Positions 1-8,170 of a stretch of DNA of 34,433 nt are shown in pieces (position 1 is the stretch's first letter; each line of letters opens with the position of its first letter). The translations under genes were made by a program, and so were the position numbers. Origin of the DNA: Bacteroidales bacterium (lineage in GTDB: Bacteria > Bacteroidota > Bacteroidia > Bacteroidales > P3); contig JAKSMO010000026.1 of the NCBI GenBank assembly GCA_024400545.1, positions 1 through 34,433 on the forward strand, written 5' to 3'. Under the pieces are notes generated by a model. That model was not told the origin of the DNA, did not search any database, and saw only the letters and a list, made by a program, of their open reading frames with translations.

Positions 1-321
1 GATCACTCGGGATGGATGCTTCTGGTCATTGTTTTTACCAGCCGTGCCAAAGAGCATCCCAGATGGAGACTTGGGGTCCTGACTTGGGCCAACATTGCCC
101 TTGTTGTCAGTATTGCAACATGCATATTTCAATTCGATGAGAGAGCGCATCTTTCCCTTGAGACTGCTGCCCGGAATATAAGGAATATTTGTCAATGGAT
201 TTCTGACAACGAGCTTGTCAGGGCCGCCAATACCCATCGATGTATTAGTACCTCCGATATGGAGACCTGTCATTGCAGTGATAATGCCTTTGTATATTAC
301 TTTTTCAACTAAATGTGCCAT
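1..321 (-). CDS. csm3: Csm3 (Cas7-family) backbone subunit of type III-A CRISPR effector, N-terminal part
   Basis: Partial gene: the ATG is at 321 on the minus strand and the frame is open through the window edge (107 codons visible). Csm3 forms the repeated Cas7 backbone along the crRNA and cuts target RNA at 6-nt intervals. The visible part has the typical RAMP start, GLHIGG at residues 19-24, and the family motif IPGSSLKGKMR around residues 49-59. Asp35, in GGPDKLVV, lies where the catalytic Asp32/33 of characterised Csm3 proteins sits, so target RNA cleavage is probably retained (inference from motif spacing). It follows csm2 by 18 bases in the same operon. An open frame on the plus strand here is only its shadow. 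Confidence 0.9.
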   Translation of the reverse strand, partial: MAHLVEKVIYKGIITAMTGLHIGGTNTSMGIGGPDKLVVRNPLTNIPYIPGSSLKGKMRSLIELKYACCNTDNKGNVGPSQDPKSPSGMLFGTAGKNNDQKHPSRVI

Positions 322-339
322 AAAAATTTGGATTAATTA

Positions 340-753
340 TTATTTACCATTATTTGCTTTGTGATATGCGAGCATAGCCTCCATTAATTCGCAAAAATGA
401 TCGAAATCTTTTTTGCTATCAATTGCAGAAAACGCTTCATTAAAAAAGCTTTGGAAGAATCGGATTCCATCATTGCTCTGGCGGCTGACCGCATATGCAA
501 TCTTGGGCTTAAGTAAGCAGAAAGAAGTCTTGCATTTCTCAAAATCACTCATCTGGATACGCTTAATCTCACCATAGAAATTTCGAATCTGAGAAGTCGT
601 CAGACCATTCTGTTGCATAAATTTGCCCGACTTCTCTGCAAATTCAACTGCAAGTTTATCAACACCTTCTTGTACCCAAACTTTCACCTGTGACAAAGAA
701 GGCTTCTCTACTCGATCATTATTACGAGCATTATAAGAATTATAGTTTGCCAT
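340..753 (-). CDS. csm2: Csm2, small subunit of type III-A effector complex
   Basis: A 137-residue, helix-rich, charged protein. It carries the Csm2 pattern TTSQIRNFYGEIKRI in the middle, LKPKIAYA shortly after, and an ending with FCELMEAMLAYHK. Csm2 (Cas11-type) lines the inner filament of the Csm complex beside Csm3 and contacts the target RNA; it has no catalytic role. The start ATG at 751-753 lies 4 bases after the cas10 stop, so the genes are almost certainly cotranscribed. The presence of Csm2 rather than Cmr5 supports subtype III-A. Length is close to that of known Csm2 proteins. Confidence 0.88.
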   Translation of the reverse strand: MANYNSYNARNNDRVEKPSLSQVKVWVQEGVDKLAVEFAEKSGKFMQQNGLTTSQIRNFYGEIKRIQMSDFEKCKTSFCLLKPKIAYAVSRQSNDGIRFFQSFFNEAFSAIDSKKDFDHFCELMEAMLAYHKANNGK

Positions 754-757
754 ATTG

Positions 758-2200
758 TTATATATTTTTCGTTCTTATTTCTATTTCAGCCCAGCGGCAT
801 GCCAGCGCCCACAATTCCAACGAATGATAGTCGGTAGTGATTGCATTTCCGTCAAGATACTTTGCATTATTGCAAACCTCCTTCATGCAGTTTTCAATCA
901 TACTGACGACATCAGCATTTTTGGCGTTGCGCTGTTTCAGTCGGCCGAGGTCGTAGGTCAACATCCAATAGGTTTTGACATTATTTATTTTATGGTCTTT
1001 GACATCAGCATTGGCATAGTGGATCATAATCTTGCTTCGGAACGAGGAATCCAAAGACTTTGCATCTGTCAGACCAACTATTTTATCCTTTAGTTTTTTG
1101 ACAACGGGATATTCCAGCTCCCAATTCAGAGCCATGCCCAGAAAGGCAATACTGTCTTTCTCATATTGCCCAACACTATGGCTCTTTGCCAGGTCTTCTA
1201 GTTCGCCACCTTCAACAGCTCCTTTCATGATGGGGTACTTATATGGCAGAATAGCCACACCTCCCGAGATGCTGAGATTGCGGTCCTTCACAAACGTCTG
1301 CTCGCAAAACCGCTTGTGCACCTGCTCGGCAAAATCCAAAGCATGATCCCACTGGCCTACAGCAAAGATATCGTCGCCACCACTATATACGATAAAGACC
1401 GAACGGTCTTTATCCACAAAAGAGTACAAGTTTTTCTCATCGAAGAATTCTGTGAATTGTTGCGACAGATTACTGTACCCTTGCAGATTGCTCGTACACT
1501 TCTTGATTTCTTCTTGGAATGTTGTGCCCAAATTATCCACATCCATTCGCAGAACGCCCAGCCTCACCAAATCGGCCTCTTTATCCACCAAATTATTAAA
1601 ATCCCTCAAACGGCCATTTTCGCCAGCCAGGCGGTTGCCTTCCTCAATTTGGCTGAGGGTCTGCTCGGTTACAAAACCATCTATGCCTTCACACTTGCGC
1701 AATTCTTTTTCGCTCTTGAAATATGCGCCCGTGATGGCATCGGTTTTGTCGTAATACCATTGTTGGGGCTCGAAAAACGCATCGTAATCATCTTTAATCA
1801 ATGTCGACAACTTGCGGTTTTTCTTCGCGTCGCGCTTAAGAAACAATTTGGTAGTAGCTTCCTGGTAGCTTGTCACTTCATTGAGGCGAACATAGTCAAT
1901 GGCCACATAAATGTCGGTTCCGTAAGTATCATACACCGACTGCTCTTCTTGTGCGATTGCCCTCTCAAGGTTACAGATGTTAGCTTCGCTGTCATCAGCC
2001 AAGATAAGGAACGTACCCCCGGAAGAAACAATCACTTCTCCATTTACTATGTCACGAATGTGGTAAGCCGTTGCCTCACAATCCTTCTTCAGGCAGTTGC
2101 TTCTACCCTTGAGGTTGCGGCTGGCATACTTTGAAGTTATATTGTATATATACCCCTGGATGCCACTGTAGTCTCCACCAATTAGAATTTTGTTCTCCAT
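758..2200 (-). CDS. cas10: Cas10/Csm1, HD-less large subunit with intact GGDD palm
   Basis: A 480-residue protein. It opens directly with the Cas10 motif GGDYSGIQGYIY (residues 8-19), which in full-length Csm1 follows an N-terminal HD nuclease domain; that domain is absent here. The polymerase palm motif GGDD is present at residues 274-277 in the context VYSGGDDIFAVG, so cyclic oligoadenylate synthesis is expected to be retained. Single-stranded DNA cleavage by an HD domain is not expected. Canonical Csm1 is roughly 750-850 residues, so about 250-300 residues are missing at the N-terminus. The preceding cas6 stop is only 3 bases upstream, which leaves no room for an HD domain in this operon. 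No ring nuclease or Csm6-type effector is seen inside the window; these may lie past the left edge. Confidence 0.88.
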   Translation of the reverse strand: MENKILIGGDYSGIQGYIYNITSKYASRNLKGRSNCLKKDCEATAYHIRDIVNGEVIVSSGGTFLILADDSEANICNLERAIAQEEQSVYDTYGTDIYVAIDYVRLNEVTSYQEATTKLFLKRDAKKNRKLSTLIKDDYDAFFEPQQWYYDKTDAITGAYFKSEKELRKCEGIDGFVTEQTLSQIEEGNRLAGENGRLRDFNNLVDKEADLVRLGVLRMDVDNLGTTFQEEIKKCTSNLQGYSNLSQQFTEFFDEKNLYSFVDKDRSVFIVYSGGDDIFAVGQWDHALDFAEQVHKRFCEQTFVKDRNLSISGGVAILPYKYPIMKGAVEGGELEDLAKSHSVGQYEKDSIAFLGMALNWELEYPVVKKLKDKIVGLTDAKSLDSSFRSKIMIHYANADVKDHKINNVKTYWMLTYDLGRLKQRNAKNADVVSMIENCMKEVCNNAKYLDGNAITTDYHSLELWALACRWAEIEIRTKNI

Positions 2201-2203
2201 ATA

Positions 2204-2884
2204 TTAATCATCTAATTTTTTCTTTTGTCTATACACTATCCCATGCCCCATGCTGGCGCCCTTGCCCAACCCGATGAAATCGGGGAGGGTGATGTTGCTC
2301 TTGAACTCACAAGAGAAACTCATCATAGGCTGCCCCTTATAATAAACCTTACGTGGGGGATCGACGGAAATCAGTCTGCATATTATCTCCCGTTCAATCG
2401 TTATTCCCAATCCCTTACACGCCGAAAGGATATTGCCTATCAGCACTTGTTCCAATATCTGGGTGCGTTCGACAATACTATCGGCCGACTGATATCTTTT
2501 GTGGTTGTCAGGGTTTAGCGGTAGCCAGTCCCTCAGGTAATATCGGAACTCGCCATCCCACACTTGAACCATTGTGCGACGCGGCAATACTGCATCAACC
2601 TCAAACGTTTCCTCTCGATCATCGCCAATGCGCAGCCGGAAATTACCAGCACTAAAGAAAGCCCCGATCTCTTCGGTCCCCTGGCCCACACACACGATAG
2701 CAGCCTTGCCTTGAATACGCTTATACTGAATCATCGGATACCTAAAATTATACCCCTCGGCACTATGATTGTGAAACAACTCGCTACAATTTTCGCCGAC
2801 AGCACTTATTATCGCCCCACGAAATAATGGTATTTCGCGATAAGAAATTGGATTATTGAATCTTATGGTAAGTGTATTCAGCAT
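2204..2884 (-). CDS. cas6: Cas6 CRISPR RNA endoribonuclease, Bacteroidota type
   Basis: A 226-residue protein at the head of the type III-A operon. Cas6 cuts the precursor crRNA within each repeat. The N-terminus has the RAMP strand and an FRGAII segment, followed by LFHNH (His38, His40), a plausible position for the catalytic histidine. The C-terminus ends with a glycine-rich loop, GLGKGASMGHG, the hallmark of Cas6 ferredoxin folds. The RYPMIQYKR segment is typical of Bacteroidota Cas6. Its presence implies that the type III crRNAs come from an array with its own repeat, not seen here. A -7 box TATATTTGC lies 20-30 bases upstream of the start. Confidence 0.82.
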   Translation of the reverse strand: MLNTLTIRFNNPISYREIPLFRGAIISAVGENCSELFHNHSAEGYNFRYPMIQYKRIQGKAAIVCVGQGTEEIGAFFSAGNFRLRIGDDREETFEVDAVLPRRTMVQVWDGEFRYYLRDWLPLNPDNHKRYQSADSIVERTQILEQVLIGNILSACKGLGITIEREIICRLISVDPPRKVYYKGQPMMSFSCEFKSNITLPDFIGLGKGASMGHGIVYRQKKKLDD

Positions 2885-2904
2885 AATAGTTCAAATTATT
2901 CACT

Positions 2905-2913
2905 GCAAATATA
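2905..2913 (-). promoter_or_regulatory. Bacteroidota -7 promoter box for the cas6-cas10-csm operon
   Basis: TATATTTGC on the minus strand matches the Bacteroidota consensus TAnnTTTG and is preceded by TTCG, as in the leuS promoter in this window. It sits just upstream of the cas6 ATG. No TTG is found 19 bases upstream, so only the -7 part is clear. Confidence 0.6.
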
Positions 2914-3316
2914 CGAATATTTTTTTATATGCCTATTGTTATTATCGATTTTTTAAGAAAAATGATGGGGTGCTGGCTTTTTTTGTGGTCGGTGGTGTGG
3001 TGTTGCCTGGTTGGCATGCCATTTTAGCTTGCTGGGGCAGTAATATTGCGGATGGTTATGCTAGGGTATTTCCCTTGTATTGGCGTTCTGCTGAGACACC
3101 AATTTGGCACTGGATCAAAGGCTATTTTAGTGCTTAGTAAAATGGCTATTAGGGGTACTACGAATACAATCATATTAGGCAACATGTGGGATGGATAAGG
3201 GAGTTGATGTGGTGCTTCGGTGGTGCGGGTACTGTGTTGCAATGGGGAGGGCAATGTGGGGTTGCTTGTTTTGCTTTGTTTTTCAAGTGGTTATTGAAAT
3301 GTGTTTGTCGGCCGTG

Positions 3317-3440
3317 CCACGTTTTGACAGCAGAAAATCAACTTTTCAATTTTTGTAGTTTTCAAAAATGGGGGGATATACCCCTTCAAAAAAATAAAAG
3401 ACTAAAATCAATATTTCGTAAATATGCTGTCAAAACGTGG
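3317..3440. repeat. 124-base element bounded by 16-base perfect inverted repeats
   Basis: The left end (3317-3332) reads CCACGTTTTGACAGCA and the right end (3425-3440) is its exact reverse complement. The AT-rich interior contains a small GGGG-ATATA-CCCC hairpin (3372-3384) and several TTTTCAA words. It encodes no protein. The size and terminal repeats resemble a MITE, but no clean target-site duplication is visible in the immediate flanks, so it could instead be a structured RNA or a protein-binding region. Confidence 0.6.
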
Positions 3441-3500
3441 ATTGTGCGTTAAAATTTTGTTAATATTAGTGATGGGTGATCTGTGATGAGTGAATTAGTT

Positions 3501-3621
3501 TAGGTGGTTTATGGGTTTATGAGGTTGTGATGGCTTAGTTGTTTAATTGCTTAGTTGCTTAGTTGAGGGGCGGCAGCCGTTTACGTTTACGTTCACGTTT
3601 ACGTTCCATTCGTTTAGTTGC
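3501..3621. repeat. Tandem intergenic repeat, copy 1 (121 bases)
   Basis: The unit starts TAGGTGGTTTATGGG, passes through CTTAGTTG words and GGGGCGGCAGCCG, then a GTTTAC/GTTCAC hexamer run, and ends CGTTTAGTTGC. Copy 2 begins 2 bases after it ends. It has no coding potential. Confidence 0.85.
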
Positions 3622-3622
3622 A

Positions 3623-3759
3623 TAGGTGGTTTATGGGTTTATGAGGTTATGAGTTTATGGGGTTGTGATGGCTTAGTTGATTAATTGCTTAGTTGCTTAG
3701 TTGAGGGGCGGCAGCCGTTTACGTTTACGTTCACGTTTACGTTCCATTCGTTTAGTTGC
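3623..3759. repeat. Tandem intergenic repeat, copy 2 (137 bases)
   Basis: Nearly identical to copy 1 apart from a 16-base insertion (TTATGAGTTTATGGGG) and a dinucleotide change. A partial third unit (TTAGTTGAGGGGC) follows directly. The inserted stretch is part of an 18-mer that recurs in reverse complement at 24703-24720. Confidence 0.85.
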
Positions 3760-4019
3760 TTAGTTGAGGGGCTGGCGCGGTTGCGTGCTCTATAAAATCT
3801 TAAATCTTAAATCGCATCAGCCACTTTCCATTCGCATCCGCGTCAGCCCACTCTTTATTTTTTATTTTTAATTTATAAATTCGCTCCAGTTTTCCATTCT
3901 ACAATCTACATTCTTTACATTCTCTCTTTGTTTCTCGCTGATAAAAATTTTAATAGGGTGTGGGCAATAATATGAGGGGCGGTGCGTTATTATTTAAACA
4001 TTTTTAAAACTTAAATAAC

Positions 4020-4781
4020 ATGAGAAAACACATTGTTGCTGGAAACTGGAAAATGAATAAGACTTTTGAGCAGGCCGACGATCTGCTCAACGAGATTAGC
4101 GAAAAGATGGAGGCTGTGACCTTGGGTCGTGACACTCAGGTGATTGTGTGCCCTCCGTTTCCTTATCTGGAAATGACTTCGGACTATAGCGACGAGAGCT
4201 ATTTTGCGGCAGGTGCCCAGAACGTGAGCGATCAGGAGGAAGGTGCTTACACCGGCGAGGTGTCGGCAGCTATGCTCCAGTCGATGGACATGGAATACTG
4301 CATCGTTGGTCACAGCGAGCGTAGAGCTTACTATCACGAGACCGACGAGATTGTGGCCCGCAAGGTCAATCAGCTGCTCAAGCACGAAATCCGCCCCATC
4401 GTATGCTGCGGCGAGGTGCTCGAAGAGCGTGAGGCCAACCGTCAGTTCGACGTGGTGAAGGAACAGATTACCAACGGCCTTTTCCACCTCAGCGCCGAAG
4501 AGTTTGGCCAGGTGGTGATTGCCTACGAGCCCGTTTGGGCCATCGGTACTGGCAAGACCGCTACCCCCGAGCAGGCTCAGGAAATGCATGCCTTTATCCG
4601 CAGTCTGGTGGCCGAGAAATACGGCAAGGAAGTGGCCGACGATACCAGCATTCTGTATGGCGGCAGCTGCAAGCCCAGCAACGCCAAGGAACTGTTTGCC
4701 AACCCCGATGTGGATGGCGGACTGATTGGCGGCGCCAGCCTGAAAGCCGACGATTTTCTGTCTATCGCTATGAGTTTCTAA
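4020..4781 (+). CDS. tpiA: Triosephosphate isomerase
   Basis: A 253-residue cytoplasmic glycolytic enzyme interconverting dihydroxyacetone phosphate and glyceraldehyde 3-phosphate. All family signatures are visible: NWKMN with Lys11, GHSERR with the catalytic His98, [11 protein letters not shown] with the catalytic Glu170 and loop 6, then YGGS and [10 protein letters not shown] at the phosphate-binding end. The length is normal. It is the first gene after the repeat-rich region and is followed by an imperfect hairpin before the next gene. Confidence 0.98.
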   Translation: MRKHIVAGNWKMNKTFEQADDLLNEISEKMEAVTLGRDTQVIVCPPFPYLEMTSDYSDESYFAAGAQNVSDQEEGAYTGEVSAAMLQSMDMEYCIVGHSERRAYYHETDEIVARKVNQLLKHEIRPIVCCGEVLEEREANRQFDVVKEQITNGLFHLSAEEFGQVVIAYEPVWAIGTGKTATPEQAQEMHAFIRSLVAEKYGKEVADDTSILYGGSCKPSNAKELFANPDVDGGLIGGASLKADDFLSIAMSF

Positions 4782-4801
4782 TTAGTGAATAAGTGAAGTG
4801 T

Positions 4802-4852
4802 GGAGAGTGTGAAGTGGCTGACGCTCACAACACTCTTCACGCTTCTCCTTTT
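4802..4852 (+). terminator. Probable tpiA terminator hairpin
   Basis: GGAGAGTGTGAAG (4802-4814) can pair with CTTCACGCTTCTCC (4835-4848) with one bulge and one G-U pair, followed by TTTT. It is imperfect and has a short T-run, so the confidence is moderate. Confidence 0.45.
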
Positions 4853-4869
4853 ACCCATCACGCTAGATA

Positions 4870-6093
4870 ATGGCCTCTTTCGAACGTTATATTGCTCAGC
4901 GCTTTCTGCCAAAGGACAAAAATTCGTATTCGGGTCCGATGGTGAACATTGCCACATACAGCATTGCGCTGGGTGTATTGGTAATGGTGTTGGCCGTGTG
5001 TATTTTGCGCGGCTTTCAGGGCGAAATAAGGCAAAAGGTGGTGGGTTTTGGCTCGCACATTGTGGTGAGCAGCTATGCGATGGGCAATCTGAACGAGGAG
5101 ACCCCCATTGCCAACGATAGGCCCGAGGTGGAACGGCTGCGCCATACGCCGGGCGTGAAACATGTGAATTTCTTTGCCAACAAGGGGGGCATGATCAAGA
5201 CCGAGGAGCAGATCCAGGGTATCATATTCAAAGGCGTTGATGCCGGATACGACTCCACGTTCTTTGCCTCGAATTTGGTGAAAGGTCGGCTGGTGCATTT
5301 CGACAACGATGCCGCGGCTAACGAAATCATCGTCTCGCGCACGCTGGCCAATATGTTGCATTTGGGCGTCGGCGACAAGGTGCGCACCTATTTTTGGCAG
5401 GGCGAGACCTATCGGGCCCGTGCTTTTGAGGTGTGCGGTATCTACAGCACCGATCTGAAGGATTTTGACGAGCACTATATTGTTGGCGATTTGCGCCAGG
5501 TGCAGAAACTGAATGGTTGGGACTCCAACCAGGTGGCAGGATATGAGGTGCTGGTGGATGATTTCAAGCAGCTGGACCGAATAAAGGACGCGGTGCTGGC
5601 CCAGATGAACTACGACCTGACACTGACCACCGTGGTGGAACAGAACGAGGCCTTGTTCTCGTGGCTTAATCTGTTGGACAGCAATATCGTGCTTATTATC
5701 ACCATCATGATGCTTGTGTGCCTGGTGGCCATAATATCGGCCTTGCTGATTATGATTTTTGAGAAGACATCGACTATCGGCCTGCTGAAGGCCATGGGCT
5801 CTACCAACCAGAACATACGCCGTATTTTTCTGATAAAATCGTCGGGCATTATAGCCAAAGGTATTGCCTTGGGCGATATTGTGGCGCTGGCATTGGGGTG
5901 GGTGCAGCAGCATTTCCATTTGGTGAAGCTGGACAGCGAGAGCTATATGATGGACACGGTGCCGGTGGATATGAATGTGTGGATTTTTGTGGCTATCAGT
6001 GCCGGAACACTGGCAGTATGCCTGGTGGCGCTGATGATGCCCACAGCCTATATCTCGCACATCCAGCCGGCAAAAACAATAAAATTTGACTAG
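4870..6093 (+). CDS. LolC/LolE-like (FtsX-family) lipoprotein-releasing ABC permease
   Basis: A 407-residue inner-membrane permease. It has a short cytoplasmic start, TM1 at about 25-46, a large periplasmic MacB-PCD-like domain (about 47-270), and then three further TM segments at about 272-297, 322-346 and 370-391. The segment after TM2, EKTSTIGLLKAMG, is the coupling helix that contacts the ATPase and is characteristic of LolC/E. It likely extracts lipoproteins for outer membrane sorting together with a LolD ATPase, which is not encoded nearby. It ends with TAG one base before the histidine kinase start codon, suggesting cotranscription. Confidence 0.85.
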   Translation: MASFERYIAQRFLPKDKNSYSGPMVNIATYSIALGVLVMVLAVCILRGFQGEIRQKVVGFGSHIVVSSYAMGNLNEETPIANDRPEVERLRHTPGVKHVNFFANKGGMIKTEEQIQGIIFKGVDAGYDSTFFASNLVKGRLVHFDNDAAANEIIVSRTLANMLHLGVGDKVRTYFWQGETYRARAFEVCGIYSTDLKDFDEHYIVGDLRQVQKLNGWDSNQVAGYEVLVDDFKQLDRIKDAVLAQMNYDLTLTTVVEQNEALFSWLNLLDSNIVLIITIMMLVCLVAIISALLIMIFEKTSTIGLLKAMGSTNQNIRRIFLIKSSGIIAKGIALGDIVALALGWVQQHFHLVKLDSESYMMDTVPVDMNVWIFVAISAGTLAVCLVALMMPTAYISHIQPAKTIKFD

Positions 6094-6094
6094 T

Positions 6095-7570
6095 ATGAAG
6101 AAGGTAAGATGGGTGATCTTGGCGCTGGCTATACTGCTGGCCGGTGGTGCTTTGTTTGAAATCAACAACCTCTCAAACCAGATACGCAAATCGGAGAAGG
6201 AGAAGGTGAAGCTGTGGGCCAACGCCATTAGCCAGAAAGCGCAGCTGGTGAACTACTCCGAGCAGTTTTTTGCCCATGTGGCACTGGACGAGCATCGCAA
6301 GATGGAGATGTACACCAATATCCTGCGCTCGTTTGACCAGATGGATGCCAACTCCGACGCCAACTTTAGTCTGGATTATGTGCGCTATATTATCGACAGC
6401 TGCGAAACGGCCATCATCATTACCAACAAAGATTCTATCATCACCGCGCCAAGCGAGATGGCCGGGCGAAAGCTGGAAGGCGATCTGCTAAAGGAGTTTT
6501 CAAAGAACGAACCTTTCCACTACCGCATTTGGGGTATGCGGATGACGCTGTATTACAAAGAGTCGCGCGTATATACCGAGTTGCGCAATATGCTGGATGG
6601 CTTTAATATGAGTTTTTTGACCGAGATTACACAGAACTCGGTGTTTGTGCCCGTGCTGGTGGTGGATAGTTTGCAGGGCGAAGTGCTGGGATGGGGCAAT
6701 ATTGCAGAACACGAATTCCGCACCCCCGAGCGGTTGTCGGAGAAGTTGTGCGAGATGGAGGAGGAGAACGACCCCATCGAGTTTCGTCTGCCCGACAACA
6801 CCAGGGCCTATCTTTTTTATGAGAGCACTCCCCTACTCCATGCTTTGCGCTGGGTTCCGCTGCTGTATTTGTTTGTGGCTATGGTGCTGGTTATTGTTAC
6901 CTACTATCTTTTCCGCACGGCCCGCAAGATGGAGCAGAACCGCATATGGGTGGGCATGGCCAAAGAGACGGCACACCAGCTGGGCACCCCCATCTCTTCG
7001 CTGATGGCCTGGGTGCAGTATTTGGAAGGCAAGACTTTCGACACCACCTACGCTGCCGAGGTGAACAAGGATCTGCAACGGCTGGAGACGGTGGCTCACC
7101 GCTTTTCGAAGATAGGCTCAAATCCGGAACTTAAGATGGAGAATGTGTGCGACACGGTGCGCAATGTGGTTAACTACCTTCAGACCCGCAGTTCGAGGAA
7201 GGTGAAGTTTGTGATGAACTTTACCGACGAGGACCTGATTATTCCGCTCAACAAGTATTTGTTTGAATGGGTGATTGAAAATATTTGCAAGAATGCCATT
7301 GACGCTATGGACGGCAAGGGTACGTTTACGGTGATTGTTTCGGCCGACACCCATCATGTGTATATCGACCTGGCCGATACGGGCAAGGGTATGTCGAAGA
7401 AAATTCAGAAAAAGATTTTCGACTCGGGTTTCACCACCAAACAGCGTGGCTGGGGCCTCGGACTGTCGTTGTCAAAGCGCATTATCAACCAATACCATAA
7501 AGGTAGGATATTTGTTAAGTATTCGGTGGAGGGACAAGGCACGGTGTTCCGTATTGTGCTGAACAGATAG
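6095..7570 (+). CDS. Membrane sensor histidine kinase
   Basis: A 491-residue kinase with TM1 at about 5-22, a periplasmic sensor region of roughly 230 residues, and TM2 at about 253-273. The H-box AKETAHQLGTPISSL follows, with the phospho-accepting His294. The ATP-binding domain has the N-box NICKNAIDAM (Asn400), DTGKG (428-432) and the G2 box GWGLGLSLS (about 452-460). I chose the ATG at 6095; an in-frame TTG at 6086 would overlap the permease. No response regulator is adjacent, so it is an orphan kinase here. The periplasmic domain is not recognised. Its stop is 2 bases from the convergent coaE stop. Confidence 0.93.
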   Translation: MKKVRWVILALAILLAGGALFEINNLSNQIRKSEKEKVKLWANAISQKAQLVNYSEQFFAHVALDEHRKMEMYTNILRSFDQMDANSDANFSLDYVRYIIDSCETAIIITNKDSIITAPSEMAGRKLEGDLLKEFSKNEPFHYRIWGMRMTLYYKESRVYTELRNMLDGFNMSFLTEITQNSVFVPVLVVDSLQGEVLGWGNIAEHEFRTPERLSEKLCEMEEENDPIEFRLPDNTRAYLFYESTPLLHALRWVPLLYLFVAMVLVIVTYYLFRTARKMEQNRIWVGMAKETAHQLGTPISSLMAWVQYLEGKTFDTTYAAEVNKDLQRLETVAHRFSKIGSNPELKMENVCDTVRNVVNYLQTRSSRKVKFVMNFTDEDLIIPLNKYLFEWVIENICKNAIDAMDGKGTFTVIVSADTHHVYIDLADTGKGMSKKIQKKIFDSGFTTKQRGWGLGLSLSKRIINQYHKGRIFVKYSVEGQGTVFRIVLNR

Positions 7571-7572
7571 GG

Positions 7573-8157
7573 CTAGCACAGGTGCAGCAGCTGCTGATGG
7601 ATGTGGCGCACCTGACGGCTACGGGGGTTGCCTTCGTAGTTGAGCACCACAAAATGCGAAAGGAGCATCTTCTGCTCGGCATCCATCTGATTTTGCATCC
7701 GCGCCTCGATTTGTTGGCGGGTGGCGTGGTCGCGTTCCTTAAGGCGAGCAATACGCTCCTCTTTGTCGAGATATACGCACACCACTTGATCTACCAGCTT
7801 GTCGAATCCGTATTCAAAAACAATGGCACTCTCGAAGATGACGTATGGGGCCTGGGCATGGGTTTGGGCAAAAGCAAGGAAATCGTTCCACACCCGAGGG
7901 TGCACCAGCGCATTGAGCTGGGCCAAGGCCTGGGAATTGTGGAAAACAATATCGGCAATGGCGCGTTTGTTGGCAGTGCCGTCGGGGTTGATTATCTGGT
8001 TGCCCAGTAGGTTGCGCACTTGGTTGAGGAAGTCGGCATCCTGATAATAGCTGCTCCCAACCTCGTCGGCCAGGAAACAAGGTATGCCTAATTGACGAAA
8101 CTCGTTGAGGACGGTGGTCTTCCCGCAGCCGATGCCTCCAGTGACAGCTACCAACAT
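7573..8157 (-). CDS. coaE: Dephospho-CoA kinase
   Basis: A 194-residue enzyme of the last CoA biosynthesis step, phosphorylating the 3'-OH of dephospho-CoA. The P-loop GGIGCGKT lies at residues 7-14 and the LADEVG segment follows. The lid region has KERDHATRQQIEARMQNQ, as in the family. I chose the ATG at 8157 (MLVAVTGG) because this places the P-loop at the usual position; the open frame extends further upstream but into non-homologous sequence. It follows a YbbR-like gene, as in many Bacteroidota genomes. Confidence 0.95.
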   Translation of the reverse strand: MLVAVTGGIGCGKTTVLNEFRQLGIPCFLADEVGSSYYQDADFLNQVRNLLGNQIINPDGTANKRAIADIVFHNSQALAQLNALVHPRVWNDFLAFAQTHAQAPYVIFESAIVFEYGFDKLVDQVVCVYLDKEERIARLKERDHATRQQIEARMQNQMDAEQKMLLSHFVVLNYEGNPRSRQVRHIHQQLLHLC

Positions 8158-8170
8158 GACGAAACTTATT

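Larger units (their letters stand above)
2914..4019. other. Gene-free, repeat-rich intergenic region between cas6 and tpiA
   Basis: About 1.1 kb without a convincing gene. The short open frames present have no recognisable domains and poor codon use. It holds an inverted-repeat-bounded element (3317-3440), two tandem copies of a larger unit (3501-3621 and 3623-3759), GTTTAC-type hexamer runs and AAATCTTAA words (about 3787-3812). No CRISPR array is seen here, although this is the flank of a cas operon. No clear TAnnTTTG box was found directly upstream of tpiA. Confidence 0.7.

Noticed and set aside
16..312. Plus-strand open frame at the left edge
   Set aside because: The minus strand translates as a clear Csm3 N-terminus, so this is its shadow.
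3317..3440. An insertion sequence
   Set aside because: There is no transposase frame and no clean target duplication; only an inverted-repeat-bounded short element can be supported.
2885..4019. A CRISPR array for the type III system in the intergenic repeats
   Set aside because: The repeated unit is 121-137 bases in directly adjacent copies with no unique spacers between them, so it is not a CRISPR array.
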